From positions 1 to 7,611 of the forward strand of contig DEQA01000063.1 in NCBI GenBank assembly GCA_002359075.1: a stretch of DNA of 7,611 bases, written 5' to 3'. The stretch comes from Planococcaceae bacterium UBA3378. Lineage in GTDB: Bacteria; Bacillota; Bacilli; Bacillales_A; Planococcaceae. The translations under genes were made by a program, and so were the position numbers. The notes beneath the pieces are model-generated. The model worked only from the letters and a program-made list of their open reading frames with translations. It searched no databases and was not told the origin of the DNA. Positions within the stretch are counted from its first letter, which is position 1. Each line of letters begins with the position of its first letter. Below, in pieces: positions 1 through 6,577 of this stretch.

Positions 1-249
1 TTTGCCATTGCATTTCAAATGTCTGCTCCAATAGTTGCAACCTTATTTTTAGTGACAGTTGCTTTAGGGATTACCGGGAAAACAGTCCCGCAGTTAAATA
101 TATTTGTTGTCGGCTTTCCTATTAAAATTGCCATGGGTTTCATCGTACTCGTCATCATGATGGCTGTTATGGTGGAAGTAATGGAAAGTGTTATTGAGAT
201 GGCCATAATAGCTATGCGAAATGTCATGGCGGTTTTAGGTGGGGGATAG
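1..249 (+). CDS. fliR: FliR, flagellar export apparatus membrane protein (C-terminal part, 5' truncated)
   Basis: The first 82 residues of this frame, open from base 1 to the TAG at 247-249, match the C-terminal end of FliR. FliR is an integral membrane component of the flagellar type III export gate and assembles with FliP and FliQ in the basal body. Visible are the stretch FQMSAPIVATLFLVTVALG (from residue 5), typical of the last conserved FliR membrane region, a TVPQLNIFVVGFPIKI segment, and a final hydrophobic helix rich in Ile, Val and Met. The protein ends in LGGG. The N-terminal two thirds lie upstream of the window, so no start can be given; an internal ATG at base 19 is not a plausible start because the homology continues upstream of it. 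Its last codons contain the flhB ribosome binding site, and flhB starts one base after the stop. The identification rests on these motifs plus the flhB-flhA context. Confidence 0.93.
   Translation, partial: FAIAFQMSAPIVATLFLVTVALGITGKTVPQLNIFVVGFPIKIAMGFIVLVIMMAVMVEVMESVIEMAIIAMRNVMAVLGGG
237..242 (+). promoter_or_regulatory. flhB Shine-Dalgarno site inside the fliR 3' end
   Basis: AGGTGG, followed by more G, lies 8 nt before the ATG at 251. It selects that ATG over an in-frame GTG at 239, which overlaps the site itself and has no purine-rich site before it. Because the site lies within fliR codons, flhB initiation is probably coupled to fliR translation. Confidence 0.75.
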
Positions 250-250
250 G

Positions 251-1339
251 ATGAAGTTAATCGTAACATTGAATCTGCAGTTTTTCGCCGGGGAAAAGAC
301 GGAGAAGGCTACGCCTAAAAAGCGCCAGGATTCCCGTAAAAAGGGGCAGGTACTAAAAAGCCAAGATGTCTCAGCGGCTTTTGTGCTCCTTATTATGTTT
401 ATTTTCTTGTTCTTTGCAGCTCCGATGATGCAGGAAGGGCTTTTTGCCTTCTTGTTTCAGGCGTTTCAGCGGAATATGCTCATCGACACCGTATCGATTG
501 AAACTGTGATGAAAATGTATACCGATTCGCTTAAGGAAATGGCAGTGATTATCTTACCGATTATGGCCATCGCTATGGTTGCAGGCGTTGGAGCAAACTA
601 TTTGCAGTTCGGCTTTCTTTTTACGACAGAGACACTAAAGCTCGATTTGAAGAAAATCGACCCCATAAAAGGAATTAAAAAAATTATATCGGTGCGGGCA
701 CTTATTAATCTAGTGAAATCACTTCTGAAAATCTCCTTTCTTGGCGTCGTGACAGCCGCTGTTATTTGGATGAATTTAGAGGAAGTGCTTTCATTAGCAT
801 TTCAAAGCCCGTGGGAAACGTTATCAACTGTTGCTCTTTTAACAGGAATCATGGGACTGGCAGCAGCAGTCATGCTGCTATTTATTGCCTTGTTGGATTA
901 TATATACGAAAAGTATGAGTATGAGAAAAATTTGAAAATGTCTAAGCAGGACATTAAAGATGAGCATAAAAATGCAGAAGGTGACCCGCTCATTAAATCG
1001 AAAATCAAGCAGCGTCAGCGTGAAATGGCGATGCGCCGTATGATGCAGGAAGTGCCTCATGCTGATGTTGTCATTACGAACCCCACGCACTATGCCATTG
1101 TATTAAAGTACGATGAAAATAGTATGGATGCGCCGCGTGTAGTAGCAAAGGGGACTGATTTTGTTGCACAAAAAATTAAACTAATTGCGAAGGAACATGA
1201 TGTTGTAATGGTGGAAAATCGACCGCTTGCCCGTGCGATGTATGATCAGGTGGAAATCGGCAACCAAGTTCCTGAGGAGTTTTTCAAAGCGGTGGCAGAA
1301 ATTCTTGCCTATGTATACCGTATAAAACGCAAAATTTAA
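251..1339 (+). CDS. flhB: FlhB, flagellar type III export switch protein
   Basis: FlhB is the export-gate protein that switches secretion from rod/hook to filament substrates. With the ATG at 251 the product is 362 residues, close to the roughly 360 of the Bacillus protein, and begins MKLIVTLNLQFFAGEKTEKA followed by TPKKR, the classic FlhB N-terminus. Hydrophobic segments lie near residues 42-58, 96-117, 150-174 and 191-216, giving the expected four membrane passes. A charged linker (about 217-265) leads to the cytoplasmic domain with the self-cleavage motif NPTH at residues 277-280 (bases 1079-1090), then YAIVLKY and the conserved VVENRPLAR. In the family, cleavage occurs between Asn and Pro by Asn cyclisation; all four residues are present, so the protein should self-process. 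A GTG at 239 would add only four residues and is disfavoured by the ribosome-site position. A 29-nt gap separates it from flhA. Confidence 0.97.
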   Translation: MKLIVTLNLQFFAGEKTEKATPKKRQDSRKKGQVLKSQDVSAAFVLLIMFIFLFFAAPMMQEGLFAFLFQAFQRNMLIDTVSIETVMKMYTDSLKEMAVIILPIMAIAMVAGVGANYLQFGFLFTTETLKLDLKKIDPIKGIKKIISVRALINLVKSLLKISFLGVVTAAVIWMNLEEVLSLAFQSPWETLSTVALLTGIMGLAAAVMLLFIALLDYIYEKYEYEKNLKMSKQDIKDEHKNAEGDPLIKSKIKQRQREMAMRRMMQEVPHADVVITNPTHYAIVLKYDENSMDAPRVVAKGTDFVAQKIKLIAKEHDVVMVENRPLARAMYDQVEIGNQVPEEFFKAVAEILAYVYRIKRKI

Positions 1340-1355
1340 AGCATGAAATATTTTT

Positions 1356-1362
1356 AGGAGGG
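1356..1362 (+). promoter_or_regulatory. Strong flhA Shine-Dalgarno site
   Basis: AGGAGGG lies 6 nt before the flhA ATG at 1369, in the 29-nt flhB-flhA gap. It is the best ribosome binding site in the window and the only one lying wholly outside upstream coding sequence with near-consensus sequence. No hairpin or terminator is visible in the gap. Confidence 0.85.
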
Positions 1363-1368
1363 ACAACA

Positions 1369-3402
1369 ATGCAATTTCGCGATTTAGGGGTTTTAGGTGC
1401 GGTTATTTTAATCGTAGCGATGCTCGTCATCCCTCTTCCACACTGGTTGTTGAGTTTCTTGATCATTATCAATATTACACTGGCATTACTCGTGTTATTG
1501 ACATCGATGAATATGAAGGAAGCGTTGGATTTTTCCATATTCCCGACAGTGATCCTGCTGTTAACCCTCTTCCGGCTGGCATTGTCTGTATCTACAACGC
1601 GTGCCATCTTAGCTGAAGGAGATGCAGGGGATGTTGTTGAAACATTCGGTAACTTTGTAACCGGCGGGAACGTGCTGGTCGGTATTGTGATCTTCTTATT
1701 ATTAGTTATTATTCAATTTATCGTTATTACAAAAGGGGCAGAGCGTGTAGCAGAGGTAGCAGCCCGCTTTACGTTAGATGCGATGCCAGGTAAGCAGATG
1801 AGTATCGATGCGGATTTGAACGCCGGTATCATTTCGGAGAAGGAAGCACGCGAACGCCGTGAAAAGGTAGCCGGGGAAGCGGATTTCTACGGAGCGATGG
1901 ACGGGGCTACAAAATTCGTAAAAGGGGATGCTATTGCCTCCATCATTATGGTATTTATTAACCTATTGGTCGGTATGATCATTGGGGTAGCGCAAATGGG
2001 CCTTGAGTTCGGCGAGGCAGCCAATAAATTCTCAATTCTGACAGTCGGGGATGGCCTTGTTGCCCAAATTCCTGCCTTGCTTATTTCAACTGCCACAGGG
2101 ATTGTCGTAACACGTGCAGCTTCTGAGGGGAATCTTGGTGTTGATATTACAAATCAATTATTCGCACAGTCAAAGCTGCTTTACGTTGCCGGCGCTACTA
2201 TTTTGCTGTTAGGTATATTCACGCCGATTCCTTTATGGATTACGGTCCCGATTGCAGCTTCGTTAATTTTAGGTGCATTCTTGATTGACCGTAAAAAAGA
2301 GGAAGACCCGGAGGAAATTCTCGAGATGGAGCAGGAGGTTGCAGCCGATACGATGAAGAGCCCGGAAAATGTCGTCAATTTACTGAGCGTCGATCCAATC
2401 GAGTTCGAATTTGGCTACGGTTTGATTCCTCTTGTGGATGCAGCACAGGGAGGCGATCTACTCGACCGGGTCGTCATGATTCGGCGCCAGCTTGCTTTAG
2501 AGCTCGGGATCGTCATTCCGGTTGTGCGTATACGGGATAATATCCAGCTTCAGCCGAATGAATACCGGATTAAAATTAAAGGAAATGAAATGGCAAGAGG
2601 AGAGCTGTTACTCGACCATTATTTAGCGATGAGTCCAGGTGATGACAACTCCATTGAAGGGATTGATACGATTGAGCCATCATTCGGTCTTCCTGCAAAA
2701 TGGATTACAGAGCAGGTAAAAGAAGATGCAGAAATGCTCGGCTATACAGTAGTAGATCCGCCGAGTGTCGTTTCCACCCATTTGACAGAAATGATCCGTG
2801 CAAATGCGCATGAACTGCTCGGCCGTCAAGAAACGAAACAGCTGATTGATCACCTGCGCGAAACACATGCTATTTTAGTCGATGAATTAACGCCGGCACC
2901 ATTATCCATCGGAGAAATTCAGAAGGTATTGGCAAAATTGCTGAGGGAAAACGTGTCTATCCGCAATTTGCCTATTATTTTTGAAACGCTCGCAGACTAT
3001 GCAAAACTAACAAGTGATACCGATATTTTGACTGAATATGTGAGACAGGCATTGGCACGCCAAATTACAACCCAGTTTGTAAATGGACAGCCTGCCTTAA
3101 AAGTCATTACCGTTTCCGGGAAAGTAGAAAAAATGGTGGCCGATAGCATCCAGCAAACGGACCATGGCAATTATTTAGCGATGGATCCGCAAGATTCCCA
3201 ATTTGTATTAGAAGCGATTGCGAAAGAAGTAGAGAGGGTATCCTTTATGGAACAGTCTCCGCTTATTTTATGCTCTCCCGGAGTCCGGATGTACGTAAGA
3301 CAGCTTACAGAGCGGTATTTCCCGCAAATTCCTATTTTGTCTTATAACGAGTTGGACGCCGCAGTTGAAATTCAAAGTGTTGGAGTGGTGAATGTAGAAT
3401 GA
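1369..3402 (+). CDS. flhA: FlhA, flagellar type III export gate protein
   Basis: FlhA is the largest export-gate component. In characterised systems it forms a nonameric ring, couples the proton motive force to export, and docks chaperone-substrate complexes through its cytoplasmic domain. The product is 677 residues, the normal length. About eight hydrophobic segments occupy residues 5-307 (roughly 5-27, 29-48, 57-75, 101-121, 188-209, 226-246, 270-287 and 291-307). The FHIPEP family signature DAMPGKQMSIDADLNAG is at residues 137-153, followed by GEADFYGAMDGATKFVKGDA, the conserved cytoplasmic loop. An acidic linker (about 308-345, rich in Glu and Lys) joins the cytoplasmic domain, which keeps the conserved stretches PNEYRIKIKG and LSIGEIQKVLAKLLRENVSI and a C-terminal SYNEL. 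The start is fixed by AGGAGGG at 1356-1362. The stop TGA overlaps the flhF start by four bases. Nothing looks truncated or unusual. Confidence 0.98.
   Translation: MQFRDLGVLGAVILIVAMLVIPLPHWLLSFLIIINITLALLVLLTSMNMKEALDFSIFPTVILLLTLFRLALSVSTTRAILAEGDAGDVVETFGNFVTGGNVLVGIVIFLLLVIIQFIVITKGAERVAEVAARFTLDAMPGKQMSIDADLNAGIISEKEARERREKVAGEADFYGAMDGATKFVKGDAIASIIMVFINLLVGMIIGVAQMGLEFGEAANKFSILTVGDGLVAQIPALLISTATGIVVTRAASEGNLGVDITNQLFAQSKLLYVAGATILLLGIFTPIPLWITVPIAASLILGAFLIDRKKEEDPEEILEMEQEVAADTMKSPENVVNLLSVDPIEFEFGYGLIPLVDAAQGGDLLDRVVMIRRQLALELGIVIPVVRIRDNIQLQPNEYRIKIKGNEMARGELLLDHYLAMSPGDDNSIEGIDTIEPSFGLPAKWITEQVKEDAEMLGYTVVDPPSVVSTHLTEMIRANAHELLGRQETKQLIDHLRETHAILVDELTPAPLSIGEIQKVLAKLLRENVSIRNLPIIFETLADYAKLTSDTDILTEYVRQALARQITTQFVNGQPALKVITVSGKVEKMVADSIQQTDHGNYLAMDPQDSQFVLEAIAKEVERVSFMEQSPLILCSPGVRMYVRQLTERYFPQIPILSYNELDAAVEIQSVGVVNVE
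3382..3388 (+). promoter_or_regulatory. flhF Shine-Dalgarno site inside the flhA 3' end
   Basis: GGAGTGG lies 10 nt before the ATG at 3399 and 16 nt before the next in-frame ATG at 3405. The spacing favours 3399, which overlaps the flhA stop as ATGA (3399-3402), a classic termination-reinitiation arrangement. Confidence 0.6.
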
Positions 3403-4553
3403 AAATGAAAAAATATAATGCACCCTCAATAGCAGAGGCGATGAAATTAATTCGTGCCGATTTAGGAGAAGATGCCGTCATTCTGAACTCAAAAGTGGTG
3501 ACAAAGAAAAAATACTTTGGGCTAGTAAAAGAAAAGAGCTTTGAAGTAGTAGCAGGAGTAGACCGGGTGGAAAAGCAGACGCCCGTATCTCCGCTGCCTG
3601 ATTTTTCAGTGTCTGCTTCTTCCTATAAGGAGCAGGCAGCTTCACTTGCTAAAGTGCAAGAAAAGGCTGATACCCAAATGAATGAAGAGTTGAAGAAGGA
3701 GATTGCTGATTTAAAATCAATTATGCAGTCCTTGCAGCGCCATTCAATCCAATCACAATATCCGGATGAACTCTTGCCATTTATTGATTTTCTGAAGCGC
3801 CAAGAGCTTAGCAAAGAGCTCATCACAGCAATTAGTGATGAGCTTTTTCAGTATTTCAAGAACAAAAATCAGGAAATCTCCTTCCAGGATATGCGTGCTG
3901 TGACAGAGGAATATTTACGCGAGCAACTGAAGGATGTAGAAATCGGCGGTTTAACCTACGACAAGAAATATATTAATATCCTCGGACCAACCGGAGTAGG
4001 CAAGACGACAACGATCGCGAAAATGGCAGCACGCTCTGTTTTGGAAAAGAAGAAAAAAATTGGCTTTATTACAACGGATACGTACCGGATTGCAGCAATT
4101 GAGCAATTAAAAACATATGCAGGCTTGCTGCAGGCTCCTATTGAGATTGCTTATAATGCACAGGATTACAAGCAGGCATTGCAAAAACTGGACCATTTAG
4201 ACGTGATCTTCATTGACACAGCGGGCCGGAACTACAAAGAAGCAAAATATGTCGAAGATCTGCAACGATTAATTGATTTTACGGCGCAGGCGGAATCGTT
4301 TCTTGTCTTGTCTTTAACGGCAAAAGAAAGGGATGTAGAAGCGATAATCGAACAATTTGAAGAAATTCCAATAAAAAAGTTTATTTTTACAAAATTGGAT
4401 GAAACAAATTCTATTGGCACTATGTTCAATTTAATGATTAAATATAAAAAGGGACTTGCTTACTACACGAATGGACAAGAAGTACCAGAGGATATTGAGC
4501 AACCAGACCTAGAAAAATTATTTGAATTGTTCTTTCAAGGAGAAAGTGAATGA
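3399..4553 (+). CDS. flhF: FlhF, SRP-type GTPase controlling flagellar placement
   Basis: FlhF is a GTPase of the SRP/FtsY (SIMIBI) class that marks the site of flagellar assembly and works with FlhG. The product is 384 residues, slightly longer than the B. subtilis protein. The N-terminal B domain opens MKMKKYNAPSIAEAMKLIRA and continues with the family hallmark LGEDAVILNSK. A variable, Gln/Glu/Lys-rich linker with coiled-coil character follows (about 75-120), then a helical N domain and the G domain. G-domain motifs are intact: P-loop GPTGVGKTT at 196-204, DTYRIAAIEQL at 227-237, DTAGR at 273-277, and the guanine-specificity motif TKLDE at 331-335. The start at 3399 overlaps the flhA TGA by four bases. 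An in-frame ATG at 3405 would remove two residues and cannot be fully excluded. The 3' end overlaps flhG by four bases, consistent with coupled synthesis of the two partners. Confidence 0.97.
   Translation: MKMKKYNAPSIAEAMKLIRADLGEDAVILNSKVVTKKKYFGLVKEKSFEVVAGVDRVEKQTPVSPLPDFSVSASSYKEQAASLAKVQEKADTQMNEELKKEIADLKSIMQSLQRHSIQSQYPDELLPFIDFLKRQELSKELITAISDELFQYFKNKNQEISFQDMRAVTEEYLREQLKDVEIGGLTYDKKYINILGPTGVGKTTTIAKMAARSVLEKKKKIGFITTDTYRIAAIEQLKTYAGLLQAPIEIAYNAQDYKQALQKLDHLDVIFIDTAGRNYKEAKYVEDLQRLIDFTAQAESFLVLSLTAKERDVEAIIEQFEEIPIKKFIFTKLDETNSIGTMFNLMIKYKKGLAYYTNGQEVPEDIEQPDLEKLFELFFQGESE
4537..4542 (+). promoter_or_regulatory. flhG Shine-Dalgarno site inside the flhF 3' end
   Basis: AAGGAG lies 7 nt before the ATG at 4550. 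That ATG overlaps the flhF TGA as ATGA (4550-4553). The good site and the overlap together fix the start that gives the conserved N-terminal DQAEKLR. Confidence 0.8.
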
Positions 4554-5422
4554 GGGATCAAGCCGAAAAATTAAGAATGAAGATGCTTGAGAATGAAGGT
4601 GCCACAGGAAGATCTATTGCCGTTGTCAGTGGCAAAGGCGGAGTAGGAAAAAGTAATTTCACAATGAACTTTGCTACACTGCTTGCAAAAGAAGGAAAAA
4701 AAGTGGTCGTGTTAGACATGGATATTGGAATGGGCAATATTCACATATTGATAGGTAAAAGTGTTTCAACGAGTCTGAAAGATTATTTGGATGGTGATTT
4801 TACGATTGACGAGGTCATACAGGAGGGCCCAAACGGCTTGCGGTATATTTCAGGCGGCTCAGGCATGTCCTCTCTTATGGGATGGTCAGAAGGGACGTTT
4901 AATCGGTTAATTGAAGGATTTGAACACCTTCAACGGACTTTTGATTATATTTTGTTTGATATGGGGGCAGGGGCTGCCGACTGGTCACTGCAATTGTTAA
5001 CAGCAGTTGATGAAATCATCGTTATTTCTACTGCTGAACCAACGGCCATTATGGATGCCTATTCTATGATGAAATATATTTACTTAAAAGACAGCGAGAA
5101 ACCATTTTCCATTTTATGCAATAGAGCTTTTACCCAGGAAGAAGGGCAAGATACATTAAACCGTTTATCGAGTGCCATGAAAAAATTCCTTTCGAAAGAA
5201 GTAATGATCCTCGGCTCTTTGCCGGAGGATCCGATCGTCCGCCGTGCAGTCAAAGAGCAGGTGCCGTTTGTCCTAGCTTATCCAGAGGCGCCTGTATCCA
5301 AAACGATGAATCGGATGGTAAGTACTTTTATCCATCATCGCCGTGAAGAGATCCATGCACCTTCTAGGGAGCGGGGATTTTTATCAAAATTGAAAAGTAT
5401 ATTTTCGAAGGGACGTGATTGA
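4550..5422 (+). CDS. flhG: FlhG (YlxH), MinD-type ATPase regulating flagellar number and placement
   Basis: FlhG is a ParA/MinD-family ATPase; in characterised systems it stimulates FlhF GTPase activity and limits or patterns flagella. The product is 290 residues. The N-terminus MRDQAEKLR carries the DQAxxLR activator motif (residues 3-9) known to insert into the FlhF dimer. The deviant Walker A motif KGGVGKS is at 29-35 with both signature lysines (K29 and K34). DMDIGMGNIHILIG at 56-69 is the switch I region, with D58 the likely catalytic aspartate, and DMGAGA at 137-142 is the switch II/Walker B region. TAEPTAIMDAYSMMK starts at residue 161. The C-terminal segment (about 273-288, with FLSKLKSIF) can form a short amphipathic helix, as expected for MinD-like membrane targeting. 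The start is set by the ATGA overlap with flhF and AAGGAG at 4537-4542. The TGA stop is followed directly, in the same frame, by the cheB start. Confidence 0.96.
   Translation: MRDQAEKLRMKMLENEGATGRSIAVVSGKGGVGKSNFTMNFATLLAKEGKKVVVLDMDIGMGNIHILIGKSVSTSLKDYLDGDFTIDEVIQEGPNGLRYISGGSGMSSLMGWSEGTFNRLIEGFEHLQRTFDYILFDMGAGAADWSLQLLTAVDEIIVISTAEPTAIMDAYSMMKYIYLKDSEKPFSILCNRAFTQEEGQDTLNRLSSAMKKFLSKEVMILGSLPEDPIVRRAVKEQVPFVLAYPEAPVSKTMNRMVSTFIHHRREEIHAPSRERGFLSKLKSIFSKGRD
5408..5419 (+). promoter_or_regulatory. Imperfect cheB Shine-Dalgarno region before a TTG start
   Basis: AAGGGACGTGAT matches the 16S-complementary string AAAGGAGGTGAT at 10 of 12 positions, with mismatches at the third and seventh bases, and ends 3 nt before the TTG at 5423. 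It lies within the last codons of flhG. The weak site and TTG start together suggest modest cheB initiation that depends on flhG translation. Confidence 0.5.
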
Positions 5423-6562
5423 TTGGTCTTTTCAAAAAAAAGCAAGCTATTGATTGTGGATGACTCTGCTTTTATGAGGAAGCTGATTAGCGACTTTTTT
5501 GTTGAAAACCCGTTGGTAAAAGTAGTGGGAACGGCTCGTAACGGGAAAGATGCAATCAGGAAAATTCAGCTGCTAAAGCCGGATGTTGTCACAATGGATG
5601 TCGAAATGCCTGAAATGAATGGGCTGGAAGCGTTAAAGCAAATTATGGAGATTTGTCCCGTACCGGTTGTCATGCTTTCTAGTACAACAAGAAACGGAAC
5701 GGATACAACGATGCTGGCAATGGAATATGGGGCCGTTGATTTTGTTGCCAAGCCAAGCGGGACGATTTCGTTAGACTTACATAAAATTCAGGAAGAGCTT
5801 GTTCATAAAGTAGAACAGGCGACACACGTATCGATTAAAAAGTTGAAAAAAACGATTGGTATGAAACGACCGGTGTCTCCTGTACCAACGTCTCATCTCC
5901 TGTCCGGATGGGAAAAAACGGCTGTTGAGCAAACAGCTCCTGTCACACCATTCCTGAACCAAGAAAAGAAGGAATGGAGCAAAGCATCAAGAAAAGTAGT
6001 GCTCATCGGTACTTCTACTGGAGGGCCTCGTGCATTACAGGAGGTCATTACGAAGCTTCCGGCACAGATTCAAGCGCCTATTTTAATTGTTCAGCATATG
6101 CCTGCAGGATTTACAAAATCATTAGCAGCCAGATTGGACCAACTAAGCGACATTCGTGTGAAAGAAGCGGAGCATGGGGATATTCTGCAAAATGGTGTGG
6201 CTTATATTGCACCGGGAGGATACCATATGAAGCTGCGCAAGGTAGGAACAGCATTCGGCATCGTTCTGGATCAAACAGAGCCGCCGCGTGCAGGACACCG
6301 CCCATCAGTAGATGTGTTGTTTGAAGATGCAAGTAGATTTCATGAGTTTGATAAAATTGCTGTCATTATGACAGGAATGGGATATGACGGTTCAAAAGGG
6401 CTGACCGCCTTAAAGAGTACCGGCAACGTAATGGCCATTGCAGAGTCAGCGGATACATGTATCGTGTATGGCATGCCGAAAGCTGCCGTGGAAACGCAGC
6501 TTGTTGATGAGGTAGCCGATGTTGATGATATTGCACAAAGTATTATGAAATATATGCTTTAA
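5423..6562 (+). CDS. cheB: CheB, chemotaxis response regulator and protein-glutamate methylesterase
   Basis: CheB removes methyl groups from glutamates of chemoreceptors (and in the family also deamidates glutamines) when phosphorylated by CheA, providing adaptation. The product is 379 residues. The receiver domain (about 1-125) has the acidic pair D13-D14 in VDDSAFMRK, the phosphoacceptor D59 in MDVEMPEMNG, the switch residues SST at 86-88, and K110 in KPSG. A Ser/Thr/Pro/Lys-rich linker spans about 128-192. The esterase domain carries the catalytic triad S198 (in GTSTGGP), H225 (in QHMPAGFT) and D322 (in MTGMGYDG), with spacing like that of E. coli CheB. The start is TTG: the frame is closed by the flhG TGA immediately upstream and no in-frame ATG precedes the first beta strand, so TTG at 5423 is the only sensible choice. 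Here cheB lies inside the fla/che operon, as in B. subtilis. Confidence 0.97.
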   Translation: MVFSKKSKLLIVDDSAFMRKLISDFFVENPLVKVVGTARNGKDAIRKIQLLKPDVVTMDVEMPEMNGLEALKQIMEICPVPVVMLSSTTRNGTDTTMLAMEYGAVDFVAKPSGTISLDLHKIQEELVHKVEQATHVSIKKLKKTIGMKRPVSPVPTSHLLSGWEKTAVEQTAPVTPFLNQEKKEWSKASRKVVLIGTSTGGPRALQEVITKLPAQIQAPILIVQHMPAGFTKSLAARLDQLSDIRVKEAEHGDILQNGVAYIAPGGYHMKLRKVGTAFGIVLDQTEPPRAGHRPSVDVLFEDASRFHEFDKIAVIMTGMGYDGSKGLTALKSTGNVMAIAESADTCIVYGMPKAAVETQLVDEVADVDDIAQSIMKYML

Positions 6563-6569
6563 AGGGGTG
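6563..6569 (+). promoter_or_regulatory. cheA Shine-Dalgarno site
   Basis: AGGGGTG, just after the cheB TAA (6560-6562), lies 8 nt before the cheA ATG at 6578 in the 15-nt intergenic gap. There is no room for a promoter or terminator in this gap. Confidence 0.7.
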
Positions 6570-6577
6570 TTCTCTTA

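Noticed and set aside
239..250. GTG at 239 as the flhB start, adding four residues
   Set aside because: It overlaps the AGGTGG ribosome site and has none of its own. The family N-terminus begins at the ATG at 251.
862..879. Perfect 7-bp inverted repeat AGCAGCA/TGCTGCT with a 4-nt loop in flhB
   Set aside because: It is explained by Ala-Ala-Val-Met-Leu-Leu codons in a membrane helix. It is not followed by a T-run and sits mid-gene, so it is not a credible terminator.
1498..1503. TTGACA string resembling a sigma-A -35 box in flhA (others at 2782 and 4213)
   Set aside because: None of the three has a TATAAT-like hexamer at 16-18 nt, and each is explained by coding sequence (for example the DTAG motif of FlhF at 4213).
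1284..1607. Antisense open frame of about 107 codons across the flhB-flhA junction
   Set aside because: The translated sequence resembles no family, and it lies opposite two clearly coding genes.
2344..2351. GCCGATAC, a sigma-D -10-like string in flhA (also GCCGATGT at 6515-6522 in cheB)
   Set aside because: Neither has a TAAA-like -35 at 14-16 nt, and both arise from Ala-Asp codons.
5974..6324. Same-strand alternate-frame open stretch inside cheB
   Set aside because: It is a +1-frame shadow of the CheB esterase domain. The cheB frame carries all catalytic motifs, and the alternate product has a non-protein-like composition rich in Ser, Cys, Arg and Tyr.
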